From positions 204,774,562 through 204,838,561 of the forward strand of contig NC_057801.1 in the NCBI RefSeq assembly GCF_018294505.1: DNA of 64,000 nucleotides, written 5' to 3'. Origin of the DNA: Triticum aestivum (taxonomy: Eukaryota; Streptophyta; Magnoliopsida; Poales; Poaceae). Both the position numbers and the translations under genes were made by a program. The first letter of the stretch is position 1, and each line of letters begins with the position of its first letter. Below the pieces are notes generated by a model that worked only from the letters and a program-made list of their open reading frames with translations, did no database searches and was not told where the DNA came from. Below, piece by piece: positions 13,064 through 25,978 of this stretch.

Positions 13064-15769
13064 ACCGTGCCATGGTGCCTAGTCTGTCCCAAGCCCAGCT
13101 GTACCGGGTGCCACTTGGTAGAATACTAACACTACCTACAAACACCAGAAACTAGTTGCAACTCCTGGACTTGATTAATAAGTCGAGAGGGGTCGAGTTA
13201 CCGGAACCCAATGTGTGGTAGTAACTGTTCATGGATCACAAACACAGAACTCAGCTCCTAAGGACGATTTCAATGAGACAACCCACCATGTACTCCTACA
13301 TGGCCTCTCATCGCTACCTTTACCAAAACGTGTTCATACACTTAGCTCTCAATAGTAGGACATGTTCACCACATTCCAATTCATCCCTGATGAATCAGAC
13401 CTGACACAACTCTAAGCAATAGCAGGCATGACAAACAAGCTTGAATGAGTAGGCACATTAGGGATCAAACAACTCCTACTCATGCTAGTGGGTTTCATCT
13501 ATTTACTGTGGCAATGACAGGTCATGCATAGGAAAGGGGTTCAACTACCGTAGCTTGTAACAGTTGAATCGTTGTTGTCCTAATGCAGTAAAAGAGAGCA
13601 GGAGCGAGAGAGTGGGATTGTATCGGGATGAACAAGGGGGTTTTGCTTGCCTGGCACTTCTAAAGATAGTATAGCTCTTCATCGGTGTCATTGAACTCAT
13701 CGTCGGAACCACGTCTATCAAGGGGGGACAAACACCGACAAACAAGGAAGAACACAATCAATGCAATGCACAATATGATGCATGATCATGACATGGCAAT
13801 GTGCTGTGGTTTGAGCTAATGCAACTAACATCAAGTTAAATGGAGTTGGTTTGAATTAAATATTCAAATTCATAATCCATATGTGATGTTTTAAATGCCC
13901 TTCTTACGATTTGTACTAAACAGCAGCTATAAGTTGTTCTAACATGCATGAAAATGGTACAGATGGATAGATTGGATTTTTCTGATCATTTTTCATATAT
14001 AATTTGTTTCATTTGGAGTTATGGTTGAATTTCTATGAATTTTAAAAGTTTTGGGCATTTTCTGGAATTTATAAATCATTTCTGATTTATTTTAAATCCC
14101 AGAAAAAATTACTGCGTCAGCATGACGTTGGGGTGACGTCAGCAGGTCAAAGGTGCCAACCCAGGTCAAACTTGATGACTGGGACCCACAAGTCAGTGTA
14201 ACATCTAACTAACAGAGTTAGTTAGTGTTAGGTTAGCACTAACCTAGGTTAACTAGGGCCTGGGCCCACTTGTCAGTGAGTCAACTAATTAACTAAGTTA
14301 ATTAGCGCTAACTAAACTAAATAGGGGCATGGCCCACGCGTCAGTGACCCTGGGAGGGTCAAACCCCGGGTCAAACGAGGTCAAACCCACCGATGACTCG
14401 TTGCCGGCGAGGCCTGAGACGGAGGTGCGGCTCGGAAAACGCCTACAGGGCATGGGCGAGGCCGTTCTTGGGCTCGTTGGAGAGCTCTTGCAGGCACGTG
14501 TTGGGTGGTGGTGGCATCCGGACCTATGGTGGCCGTAGCTGACGATGGAGAGCTCCAAGGCGGCGGCCGGAGCTACGGGTTCGGGCAGGGCGAGGACACA
14601 AAGGACGGGAGGGATGGCTAAGGGGCTCACCGAGCTCCTTAGGATGCTAGGAGCACGGTGCAGTGCTTGGTTTCGAGCCTCAGTGGCTGTAGCGACGGCG
14701 GCGACATCACCGGCGGCGCGGGGTTCTCGACCAAGACGGGGCTATGGCCTAGAGGGCGGAATCAACTAGGGGAGAAGGGGAAATGACTCGGGGGCTCACT
14801 GCGGTGCCGTAGGGATGGATAGCATGCTCGGCGTAGCGTCGGAGGCGGCGAATCGACCGGCGAAGTCCGGCGAGCAGATGCGGTGGTGACGAGCTCGACG
14901 ACGATGACATGGTGGTCCTCTGCTTGCGTGGCTCGGCGAGGAGGAAGGGGAGGACCAGGCGGAGCCTTTGAGCGTGTTGGAGGGGCGTGTCAGTGGTTGT
15001 AGCCACAGCAACGGCAAACAACGGCGACGGCTACGCTCGATGCGTGTGAGGAAGAGAGCCAGCGAAGGGGATGGGAGCGTGGGAGAGTGAGGGAGAGAGG
15101 CAGGGAGGTGTGTGGCGCCATCTAGACGCGTTGGGGAGAACGCGACAAGCAGGACGTGGCCCTGCGCATGCCAGCGTGCGGCGAACACACGCCTCGTGTC
15201 CTTCTGGCGCGAGGTGGTAGACGACTGGCAGCGCAGGTGGGCTGGGCCAGCTCCTGGGCAACACAGTGTTGGGCCTGTGGGCTGTAGGTAAGCGCCAGGT
15301 AAGGTTAGGTGAGCTTCCTCTCTTTTCTAATTTTGTTTCTGTTTTCTATTTTTCTGGAATTGTTTTAACTTAATTAAATGTCTAAGGCATTTGCAAAAAC
15401 CCTGAAAATAATTGTGGGCTCTTTTTGGAATATTTCCAACAACGCTCACTTAAGTTCAGAATTATTTGGACATTTAAAATATTATATAGCATTTAAATGG
15501 CCAAATGCAAATAGAGTATGATTTAATTCAACGACCTTAGGTGTCCTAGAAAAATGTGAACCAATTTTGGCAGAGGTTCTAAACCAAGACAAAAGTGATG
15601 AACATTTTTGAAGGGTATTTCAAGTTCATTGAAAAAGTATTTATGTTGAACCTATTTGAATTCCATTTGATGCTAGGGTTTGAACATCCCCATTTCAACT
15701 TAAATAGAATTTAAACATGATGCGAGAAGATGCAAACTCCAGGGAGTACCATAAGCTAGGGATGTGACA
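13064..15769 (-). mobile_element. LTR B: long reverse-oriented LTR, interrupted by LTR A
   Basis: On the minus strand it starts TGTCACATCCCTAGCTTATG at 15769 and runs leftward through AT-rich, then GC-rich (14300-15300), then AT-rich DNA typical of Triticeae long LTRs. It is cut at 13064 by the 5' end of LTR A, so its remainder should lie beyond LTR A, outside the window. No coding domain was found. The ORFs at 14298-15264 are GC-rich leader sequence with no recognisable motif. Confidence 0.6.
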
Positions 15770-16229
15770 TACTTGATGTGACACAAGTGAATCCTTACCA
15801 GGAAATCACTATGTTGAAGTACTAAATAGAAGATTGATCGTCCAACTACGCGTGGCATGTAGGGCCCCTGCCTACTCCCACAAGCAGGACAGTCCAAAGG
15901 TCGTGACAAATCATATGGACCGAACATCCTTGGGACTAGAAATCCTGGTGGCTGTGATAAACCCTGCAATGCATACAAATATTGGAGTGTAACCATAATT
16001 GATAAACTGTCCTCACAAAAAAGATGATCTGGATACTTCAAAATATACAAACTAAATTGAGTGGAAAGACATTAACATAGACTATTCTCAGGACTCACCA
16101 CACACCAAAAGTGGTAGTACTAAACAATACAGGGTTAACAAACACAAATCAAGTACTGAACAATAGTACTTACTACATACAAGCAAAGTTGCACTAATTA
16201 AACTCTGCAGACTATTTATTCCCACCGAC
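15770..16229. other. Non-coding, downstream of the three-exon candidate gene
   Basis: AT-rich DNA without a repeated or coding signal that I can identify. It directly follows the stop of the minus-strand gene at 16230 and could hold its 3' untranslated region. Confidence 0.4.
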
Positions 16230-17180
16230 CTACGGGATGAACCCCGCATAACTGACTAGGCCATGGACTTCGTGAGAGATGTCTACCTGCACCATCACCA
16301 TCTCGTCAACCTTGGAGAACCTAACAGAGTGGTATTTCCACTCATAAACATGACGATGAAGACATGCTGCATTAGATTTGTCGGGAAGCTTTACAAGAAC
16401 CACACCCTTCATAATCGAAGGCACAACCAGGAAATTGTTGTGGTCAAGTACAACCTCGAGAACACGCCTGACAACAATGCTACAGGAAAACACTAGTTCA
16501 GGACATGTGGCGACAAGGACACAACAGCTGGATAGTTTAGCAGTAGAACTCATCCTCGGGTCTTCAAGGTCACATGGCATGACTTTGAGAACTTCATATC
16601 CACCGCGGACCTGGTTCTAATTCAAACAGAAACCAAATTTTTTATTACTACCTCCATTCAGAAATATAAGATGATTTTTGTTATTTTACTCCATATATGA
16701 CTACATATACGCACACAAATGAGTGAACAAAGACACTAGAACATGTCTTCAAAGGCATGCGAGCAGAAGGATTACTTGCAATATCCATAGCACAAAACAC
16801 TGAGGCAAATATACCCTCTTCAAAGGTAGCATTGATGTTCATAAAGTAGTTGAAAGTAATCTATAAGAAATCAGTGTCAACCTGTCGCATGTTTTGGTCA
16901 AAAGAGGAATTTAGAACCGTCATTTGGCACACAAAAATCACATGCGAGATCACCCAGAAAGTTGTACTACTAGTACTAGTACTGCGTGTTAGATGAAAAA
17001 ACACAATCAAGACCGAGAAAAAGATCGTCAAGAAGAGATATTACCTGGACTCGCTTAATGGGGGATCCCGGAGAGGGGGGGCTTGGACAGGGCGACGATT
17101 TTGAGCTTGTCTGTGGTAGTCTCGGCGGGGTGCTTATGCTTCTTCGTACCATGAGCCTCGACGGTTTTGGCTAGAGCCAT
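16230..17180 (-). CDS. Candidate three-exon gene of unknown function, first exon frameshifted
   Basis: Minus-strand exons: 17180-17045, 16860-16735, 16616-16230. The first intron has donor GTAATA and acceptor TTATAG; the second has donor GTCTTT and acceptor AATTAG. Exons 2 (126 nt) and 3 (387 nt) are open and multiples of three. Exon 1 is 136 nt and contains a run of seven C (seven G on the + strand near 17075). One base fewer there would make all exons phase 0 and open. Exon 3 encodes about 128 residues ending GLVSYAGFIP, with motif LHRHVYEWKYHSVRF. I do not recognise the family. It could be a low-copy host gene, a Triticeae-specific gene or a captured fragment. An upstream ATG at about 17205 is in another frame. 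Confidence 0.4.
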
Positions 17181-18351
17181 AGACCACTTCGGCCGGTGCT
17201 CCAGCGTCCATCAAGAAACTATCAAGTAGAAATAAAAGAAAAGAAACCATAATCACAAACCCAAAATAAGAACAGAGAGGGAGTTATAGGATCAGTCTCG
17301 GAGTTGCAAGACCGGGCCTTGGCTAGAAGCAACACCATTGATGCGCTCACCTTTCCTTCTTTGGGAGAGAAGAACAATGGCAGAAGCAGGTTAGGATTTT
17401 CTTGAAGAAATGAGGAACAAGATGAGGGAGAAGCGAGTGGGGGTTTTCTTCAAGAGAGGAAGCTGAGAGAGAAGAGTGAAATGATGGTTTCTTCGTCCGT
17501 CCAACTTATTGCTGGAAAGGAGGGGGTTTTGTGATTTGACGGCTCATTGGGCATTACTACGGCGCTTCGATCGGGGTAGTCTACCATGCAGTTGGGCACT
17601 CTACTACGGAGTAATTTATTTCATGGCTAGTGGACCCCGATGCTGGTTGTCCCACACGTCGGCGAAAGTGAGTAGCAAGGTTCCCGACGACCGTCGAGGA
17701 GGATCCACATGGTAGAGCGTGTCCACTATTTTTCTGAAGAAGAAAAATGATTACAGCAAGCGTTTCCACTGTTATGACGGAGGAGTGCAAAACACGGCAG
17801 CCACTTGAACATACACAGTGCTCCTACTACTAGGCATGTGCAGTGGTTCATACGCCAGTACTACATAATCTTGTTGCTAGTGTAGTAAGATATGACGATA
17901 ACAAATGATGTTGTGCGCATGTCAACTATATGAACAGTAATGTTACATAGTAATGCTTTTTCGACTGTCCGGCCGATAATTAACGGTGAGATCAATGTTA
18001 ACAGAACTAGGTCTACAGCGCACGGAGAGTACGATGCTATAGTACTCCACAAAACATGAACCATATGAAGCACGGATCAATGTTAAGCAGGGTGTATGAA
18101 GGAATGCACGGGATGGGAGCAAAAATTCCCTTCTCGACTGACTTTTGGGTGTTTGGCAGAGTGCATGAAGGGTGGATGAGTCCACACTAGTAGGTTGACA
18201 CAAATACACGAAGATGGAACAACTATATTGAGATGAGAATGCAACCAAACACAACCACACGCTTTGTGCTACAGTGACTGATCTACACCGTCTGAGTTTG
18301 ATCCAACGGTCATGTTGCGCTGAGACATGGACATGCCCATGCAGAGGACGC
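17181..18351. other. Mixed non-coding DNA upstream of the candidate gene
   Basis: 17181-17480 could be promoter and leader of the minus-strand gene. 17505-17570 resembles 19497-19560 (shared GTGATTTGA-CTCATT and CGGCGCT words), a small diverged direct repeat. No other supported feature was seen. Confidence 0.35.
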
Positions 18352-19056
18352 CTAAACACCACCGAAGTCCCTCTGCTTCTCGAGGCGCGCGACGTTGGTG
18401 ATGCAGGGTACAACCGCCCGTAGAGCCCGCTCCCGGTCGACGGGAACCAGCTCGTCAAAGATGGTGTCCAATGGCACAAATGGATTCCAGTGAAGGAGCC
18501 TTGAGAGGATTCGCCCAGCAACGGTGAAGGCAGCCCGCAACCCCTCCTAGTCCAGCTCCGCCCCCACCATCACGTGAAGACCACTCAGCTCCTCGGAGAT
18601 ATAGGTGAAGAAGGAGACCAGGTCAGGAAGCCACAGTTCGTTGAAGTCGGCAGGGTGGTCGAATGGGTTTAGCTCGACGGCTAGCATGGTCGCGCTGGCA
18701 CAACGGTAGGCATCACGTAGCCGCAACATGTGCGTCGCAACTTGGTCCATCAAGTGGTTGAGGCGATCCTGGACCTCGTCACGATCAGCCCGCTCGCACT
18801 CCAGTCGGCTCCTCTTATGGCCTATCGTATCTCCTGCTTTCTGCAGCAATGCTACCGATGCCTCGAGGATCTTTGTGGTGGACGCCTGCCGCTTTTGAAG
18901 CTCCATGAACTCCCGCACATAACGGAGGAGCATGTCACACCTATCCTCCTTGAGCTCACGGAGCTCCACGTCCTTGGCCCTGAGCTCCGCATCCTTGGCC
19001 TGGAGCTCCTGTGTCAGGCACCTCACCTCAGACTCCGTGATCTGCTGCGCCGCCAT
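18352..19056 (-). pseudogene. Coiled-coil ORF of 235 codons with an in-frame TAG
   Basis: The ATG at 19056 (MAAQQITESE) opens a frame running to TAG at 18352, with one internal TAG at 18549-18547. Residues about 10-45 contain a heptad-like repeat (AKDAELRAKDVELRELKED), followed by a charged helical stretch and then a hydrophobic C-terminal part (LSRLLHWNPFVPLDTIFDELVP) beyond the internal stop. The readable sequence on both sides of the TAG suggests a recent nonsense change in a formerly longer protein. I do not recognise a family. No introns are needed. A transposon accessory protein is possible. Confidence 0.45.
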
Positions 19057-19917
19057 GGCACCAGGTAGAAGCAAAGGGGAGAGGAAGCAAAGGGGGTGAA
19101 ACGGCTGAAAGGCAATGCAATCTACGGGAAGGCGGAGGGAGCCAGCCGAGGAGCGGGGTGAATCTTTTGGTTTTTAGCATGGGAAAACACCAGTCGACTA
19201 CTTTTCAAATTAGGGAGCAGTGGGTTTTACAGGCGGAGTAATCATGACTAATTGATGTCGCGCCTTCTCCCGTCAATCAAAAAAATAAAAATCCTGTTGT
19301 GCATGCTCCCGTCAATAAAAAATTAAAAATTCTGTCGCGCCTGCCGCACCCAAAGACCAGAGCAACGTCGTGGTGGATATTTAAATTTACCTGCTGGCAA
19401 GGAGATAAAAAGAGGGGTGAAAAAACAAATGTGGCGGCGGCCTAGCTAATCAGTTGCACTAGCCCAACTAGCTAGCCATTGTGCTTCACTGATGTACTCG
19501 GCGGGAAAGGTTGTCTTTCGTGATTTGATGACTCATTTACTTGCTTCGGCGCTACGACTGCGGAGGACCAAGAAAACGCAAGGTAGGGCGCCCCAAGTCT
19601 CGGCAAGGAAGAATATATGCGTGCACCACCCGGGAGGACCCCGAAACCGCGCGGTAGGGTGTGCCACGTCTCGGCACGGAGGAAAAATGAGTGTGTAAAA
19701 ATATACTGTATCAGACGTACTACCTATGGTTCGACTTTAGGACCCAGCTAGTCGGTCAAAAACACCCAACTAATCACACAACTTCATCATGCTAACATGG
19801 CACGGAGGATAGGTGTGGTTAGCTCCGTCTCGACCAGCCACAACGTCTCTTGTTCTAGGCGATTCTTCTATTTTCCAAGCTTTTTCAGTTATAATAACAC
19901 CACGGCAAGCTATCCCA
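19057..19917. other. Non-coding DNA with a short tandem repeat
   Basis: It contains a two-unit direct repeat of 71-bp period at 19562-19690 (GGAGGACC...TCTCGGCA). The rest shows no supported gene; the ORF at 19492-19698 crosses the repeat and has no recognisable motif. Confidence 0.5.
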
Positions 19918-20339
19918 CTCTTTCTGTGTGCCCGTGCATCTAAAGGTTAGATGATGGAGAGGAGAGAGATTGTAGACTTGGGACCCACCAGTAAGTGAGT
20001 TAACGGCCATGCAAGTGTTGACGAGGCACTCCCTCAACTCTACTCAACGTAATATTGTATAAAATCAAGTTATGGGACAAAGCCAACAACCGTTGTTGTT
20101 TTAGGCTATCGACTTATGCTTTGTAGTCCAGGTTGCCAGTTTGAATCTCGTCTTTCAGATTTGTTAGTTTTAGGTCCAAATTTGATCAATGACAAGTGGG
20201 CCCGTGTGTTGTTTCGATATTTCAATGTAGGATGGTTTTTTTGAACAAACACTTTGCGCAGTTAGACAAGTAACTGCACGAGTTACACGTATTTTGCAAG
20301 TTTACGAACAAAAATGATAGCAGCATAAAATATCACATC

Positions 20340-21262
20340 CACCCCGCAGCTTCTATGCTATGGTGATACAAGTTTTTACATCGTTGGAACTGAGATCCAA
20401 TGGCTTGGGAGTAGTCTTTGTAATTATGCGCAATTTCCAAACTCTCCAAGGGATTTTTTGCAAATAAAACATTCAGGCCTCGTGTGTGCCGCTGCATCTT
20501 GAATCCAACGGCTCCCCGTTGCTGATATTAGGTGCTCCTCATAGCTTAATTAGCCGCTATGGCGATACGAGCATCTAGCTCGTATGATCTGTGATCAGAT
20601 GCCACATGTGTAGTACTTGTACTTTCTGCGCAATTCCCAAACTCTCTCAGGCGTATATTGCAGAAACATTCAAACCTCCTACTATGATTTGTTAGATCTC
20701 CGTGAACTCGTATCACCATAGAATCTAGGATGCGGGAGCATCTCATATTCTCCCGTGCGAGAAAACATCAGGTGCTCTCGTAGGTTGGATGCTACGGTGA
20801 TACGAGCTTCGAGGTTGTTTGATCTGAGATCCAATGGCATCTAAGCAGTCTTTGTTCTTGTAACCAGTGGCCGAAATCTTTGTGGGCTTTTCTGCAAAAA
20901 AAAAACATTTGAACCACCGAGGAGTTGTTGGATCACAAATCCAACGGCTCCGAAGAGCTTGTATCACCAAAGCATCTCAGGTGTGGTAACACATGATATT
21001 CTTACATACATGAGAATATGAGGTCCTCCTTCATCTTAGATGCTGCGGTGATACGAGCTTCAAGGTTGTTGGATATGGGATCCAAGGGCATCTGAGTAGT
21101 TTTTGTACAAATTGTGTGCAATTCTCAAACTCATTAAGGTTTCCTGTAAAAATATTAAGACATCCTGTGAGCTGCTATATCTCAGATCTACAAGCTCCAA
21201 GCAACTCGTATCAACATATAGCATCTAAGGTGTGGGGGCACATGATATTCTCCCAGGGAGGA
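20340..21262. repeat. Minisatellite-like array, four diverged units of about 200-250 bp
   Basis: The anchor GTGATAC(A/G)AG recurs at 20365, 20564, 20799 and 21050. It is followed each time by GAGATCCAA-type, CAA(T)TCTCAAACTC-type and CTCGTATCA-type words in the same order. Units end in CATGATATTCT or similar. No coding potential. Confidence 0.75.
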
Positions 21263-21409
21263 GGGGGTGCACAACCAAACGGTGTTTGGGAGGGTGGGGA
21301 TAAATATAATCTAAACAATCCTAAACTGAGCTTCACAATTTTATCTAAGGTCGAGGGGTTAACCCCCGACAATCTACATAGCTCCGTCTAAACACAACAT
21401 TTTCATGTA

Positions 21410-21665
21410 CTCCATCCAGTCCCATTTAGTTCGCATATAAGGTTTATCTGAACTCAAACCTCATAAACTTTGACCAAATTTATAGAGAAAAATACCAACA
21501 TTCAGAATGTGAAAATCAACAACATTAGATGCGTCATGACTTTAGTTTTCATATTGTATAAATTTATGTATTGTAGATATTAATATTTTTTCATATAAAT
21601 ATGGTCAAATTTTATGAAGCTTGACTTCAGACAATTCTTATACGTAGAGTAAAAAGGACAGGATG
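21410..21665. mobile_element. Stowaway-type (Tc1/Mariner) MITE, 256 bp
   Basis: Terminal inverted repeats CTCCATCC...CGCATATAAG and CTTATACG...GGATG, flanked by TA on both sides (21408-21409, 21666-21667). Internal words such as CTTTGACCAAATTTATAG are typical of grass Mariner MITEs. The equivalent site in copy B (about 29955) lacks it. Confidence 0.8.
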
Positions 21666-21747
21666 TAGTACTAGACTTAATATTCATTTTTCAGTTTCCT
21701 ATTCATTTTAAATACTGAATTGAGGACCATGCATGTCTTAAATTTTA

Positions 21748-21906
21748 CTCCCTTCGTTCCTAAATATTAGTCTTTTTAGAGATTTCAAATGGACTGCCAC
21801 ATATGAATGTATATAGACATATTTTAGAGTGTAGATTCACTCATTTTGCTCCGTACGTAGTCACTTATTGAAATCTCTAAAAGACAATATTTAGGAACAA
21901 AAGGAG
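21748..21906. mobile_element. Stowaway-type (Tc1/Mariner) MITE, 159 bp, Thalos-like
   Basis: Starts CTCCCTTCGTTCCTAAATAT and ends with its inverted complement ATATTTAGGAAC...GGAG, flanked by TA (21746-21747 and 21907-21908). The arms TTTTTAGAGATTTCA and TGAAATCTCTAAAAG pair. Copy B lacks it at the matching position (about 30030). Confidence 0.88.
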
Positions 21907-22218
21907 TATTTTTGAATTCATGTCATACCAGCATGGTTTGGAAAAATAGATGCACCATACTTATTGGATTGTTGTTGTGTTCGTGTGTGTGTGTGTGTTT
22001 GGTCATATGCTTGATACATACAAAGTTTTCTCACCACCATACCATTCATCTTTTAAATTTTAATTTGCGATGTAAAACATACTAGGGATACCATCAAATG
22101 TGAAATCCACGTTGAGATCACTATATCACAAACTCACTTTAATTCAAGAACTCGTCATAAATCAATTACCACATTGAGATTACTATTTGCAAGTAAAATA
22201 CGGGCATTGTAATACACA

Positions 22219-25200
22219 CTAGATCATTTAAGGCGCGCGTTGCTGCGCCCATCTATTTTATAATTGACATTTGGATACATGAAACATATATGTTAAATTT
22301 GCAAAAACATATTTGTATATTTGTGAACATAGAAGAGTTTATTTTGAATTGACATATTTTGATGAATTACAACAAAAATATTTACTACTATTTTAATCAA
22401 TTTGTAACAAATCTAAAACAAATTTGTGACTTCAAACTGCATAAAAGTTAGAACTAACAAGTTTGTTTATGCATAGATACAAAAGCAAGAAAAACATGCA
22501 ACAATAATATTGCCAATAGCTACAACACCCTCAGCATAAACCTTGTCCTTGAGCATACATAACAAGGGAAGAAACTACTATGTCAAAAGTCCAATAGTGA
22601 CAAGAATGAATATAAGAAACATATATTTAGGCAATGGACTAATAACCAACTTTGGCAGGTATGAATGAAAGTCTCTCAAGGCAGCAACCAAACATGTTCC
22701 AATGAAAATAAAGAAATATCAATTTTCCATAAGACAATATCTGAACATGATTGTCTACAATGCTCTAGAAAGATGCTAATTACAAATTTCACTCAGATCA
22801 CCGCCTATGGAAAGATGTTAGTCACGAAAACTCAAAAGGCCTAAGCAATTGACCTATACGGTGAATAACAAGAAAAAATGGAAAGAACAAAGATGTCGAA
22901 ATAACAGAGGAAGAAAGGGAAAATGGAAGATATGACAAGTGTCGCGTTGTGTGGAAGGTCAGCTCCACAGGGGCTGTCTACTCAGATCCCTTGTTGATCT
23001 GTCGATACACGGTCTCAATGCAGCAAATATACATCCATTTCTACCAAGCTCCAATGAAGAATACTGCATTCTCAGATAGAAAAGGCTCATCAACAGTCTA
23101 GGTCGACAAAGCCTATCAAGAAATATCATACATCAACAGCTGGAACTTGAAAATAATAAAAATTAAAGTGATCACTCACATGTGTCAAAAGAAACATTTG
23201 AGGATGCCACTTTGAAGTGCAAATAAATTGATTCCAAAATAGATTAGAGTTTGAGAGCTGTCCAAGCATTCTATTTTGGTACTTAAAATCAGAAGTACAA
23301 AAACATAGGCCCCCAAATAAATACTTATGAAGATTGTAAGCATATACGGTAATTTTGATCAAGATGTTCTATGAGAAACATGGAAATGAAACTGATTAAC
23401 CATTTATGAAAACAGGGAGGTTATGGAACAACCATAAAAAAATTGCCACATAGAAGGATGCAAGTTCAAACTTGAAGAAGCAACTTCTCTATGGAACAAC
23501 AGAAGAAATATTAGAACGTCAAAGGATCTTTACGTAATGATGATGAAGGAGTTTAAGCTTTGATAAGACAGAATATAACTAATGGCATTTTAAAGTAATT
23601 GTATTTCTGATCCATGGGTGACCTAAATAACATATGTGATACTAATAACGACATTAGTTTAAGCCAGATTCCGCATGTGCGCAAAGAAGATGCTGCCACA
23701 TTCTCAAAAAAGAGATGCTGCCACAAAGGAGGATATGTACAGTGACATATATACTCCAGGCATTAGCTTCTGTGATAGCATCTATGCGGAAATTCAGCAG
23801 CAACATAATAAAGTGCTAACATAATAAGTACTTCCAACCATATTATTTAGGCTCTAATATGCATAGAACAAACATGCCATGTCAACAACATAGAGAACCA
23901 AAAATCGACCAGTACTACTCATGAACCAAGTTGTACAAGTACACTAATAAATCCACGACAAATGTAATTAGCTAAGGATCTAACAAAAGCTAACAAGCTT
24001 ATTGAAGTTAGCTAACAGAGGCGCACTGAAATAGAAACGCCGGCACAAAAGCAAGGCTATCCCCTTTGCCGTTACCAAGGATCTATCTTTGTCCCTTGAT
24101 TCGAAACCGAGGAAAGCGTGCACTCGACCTCCTGGCCTGGACAAAGCAGAGACACAGTTTCACCCTCATTTCCCTGCCCTCTCTGTGAATCTTCTATCAC
24201 ACTGGCGGCAACTGTCGAAGCCTCTCAAATTCAGTCACAAATCAAAGGTAAAAGTCAAGATACTAAAAAGTAGTATCTTGGTCTGGATCATGATTGACCA
24301 TATGCTTAGAATATTACATGTTCCTTATGCAAAAGGTTTGCTACATTTTCATGATCCCCGTCCTCTATACACCTTTGGCTTCATTGAGGCCAAGTTCTTC
24401 TCACCATGATCCATCTTGCACCTCTTGGCATCAATTTTTAATTTTGCTTCCTTACCTAAAAATCAGAATGGATGAGGCCTGATCAGTATCAATGTTACAC
24501 AATTGTGACCTGTCACAATTATTTCAAAAAAAAAGAAGCTCACCTGATCTATGACACTTGTGGAAAGGTCCTTGATTTTGCTTTTCATCTGCAGAAAAGC
24601 AAACAGGTAAAGTGTGATCTTTACTTCTTTAGATAGGTATAAATTTGGCGTATCAAATGCATTTACATGAATGGACGAAGGCTATAAATGAGAATGAGCA
24701 TGTGGTTCATTAATGATATAGGTACAATACATCTTAGGTAGCAGCAATGAAGATGACCTCTTCTAAATAAAGAAAGTAGGACTGATGATTTCACCTTGTA
24801 TGGATTTGTTCTCTAGATCAAAATGCACCAGCCTTCCGAGTATCCTTTTCATTTTGAAAGGGCATAACTTCCAGTTAGAGCATCAAGAAGCCATCCTGCA
24901 GCCAGGACACATTAAGAAAATTTCAGGCCTTCTTGCAGTCAGTACACATTACGAAATTCCCTATATGGTGCACAACAGATTACAAAATCTCTTTGATGCA
25001 TTGACTAACTACTCTAAAAGCAAAATCTAACAATCAAATTGTCATATTAAGTGCGACAGTATTTCTAACTAACATGATCAGATATCCACCATTATCAACA
25101 ATAGATTACAAAATCTTTTTGATGCATTGACTAACTACTCTAAATATAAAAATCTAACAATTGAATTGTCATATTAAGTGGGACAATATTTCTAACTAAG

Positions 25201-25978
25201 ATGATCTGTACATGAGTTTCCAAAGTACTCCATAAAACCCAATATGAGCTTAAGTCTCAAATCCAACAGTGATGTGGTGGTGAAGCGGATTCAAGGTGAT
25301 GGATCCAACTGTCCAAGGGGGGCTTCGAGGGGCACCTCCCATATTGTGTGTGGCATGAAGAACAGGAGGTGGTGGTCGTCGTGGCGGCACAAGGAATCTG
25401 GGACGCGAAGGGGAGGGAAGACGCCGAACTCCCTGGCTTAAGCGCCTCAACGGCGGCGGCGCACCACATGTTCGCCAGTCGGTAGAGAGAAGGAGAGATC
25501 GGGGAGGAGGAGAGAGCCTAGGTCGCATGCGCCTCACTCCGTCCTCTCCGTGAGAGCGTAAGGGGGCGGCGACAGGGATAACCAGATGCGTGCCGGCGGC
25601 ACCGCCGAAATTGTATACTCCTCCCTTCCCGCAACTGAAATTTCGACGACCCATGATGGGGCACACATCGTGCAAGACAGGGAGAGAGACGCAAGGTAGG
25701 GAAGGGGATGGGAGGGGGCGGCTTCGCTGCATTTTTTTCTCGAGGAACCCTCGGCTGTTCGCTTCCGGCCCAGGAAGGCCTTCATGCGGGCGAGGGCCCA
25801 ATCAACCATGGCGCTCCAATTTTGCCACGGGAGCAGCTGCCCCGTTCAGTTGCGGGAAGTGTGGCGTAAGAGTTTTATCGGACGGCCAAAAACATCTAAA
25901 AGTGAAGATCTGACGGCTGTGAATGCTAATGGCCTGAGAGAGCTCCAAAGGTGCATAGTTATAATGTATTAAAATAGA
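22219..25978 (-). mobile_element. Helitron, 3.76 kb, minus orientation
   Basis: Read on the minus strand it begins TCTATTTTAATACATT at 25978, after a host A. It ends with a GC-rich hairpin (GGCGC stem, 22232-22249), 9 bases, then CTAG (22222-22219) followed by host T. These are the 5'-TC and hairpin-CTRR-3' hallmarks of Helitrons, with A/T insertion and no target duplication. Copy B supplies an unoccupied site near 30415. No Rep/helicase gene is visible, so it is non-autonomous. A GC-rich block (25240-25870) might be a captured gene fragment, but no product is recognisable. Confidence 0.75.
24978..25207. repeat. Tandem duplication of about 126 bp inside the Helitron
   Basis: GATTACAAAATCT(C/T)TTTGATGC recurs at 24978 and 25104. 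The two units then match through TCATATTAAGTG and TTTCTAACTAA with scattered substitutions. Confidence 0.85.

Noticed and set aside
25250..25801. 183-codon Pro/Arg-rich minus-strand ORF in the Helitron
   Set aside because: GC-rich block open in several frames on both strands; kept only as possible captured DNA, not as a gene.
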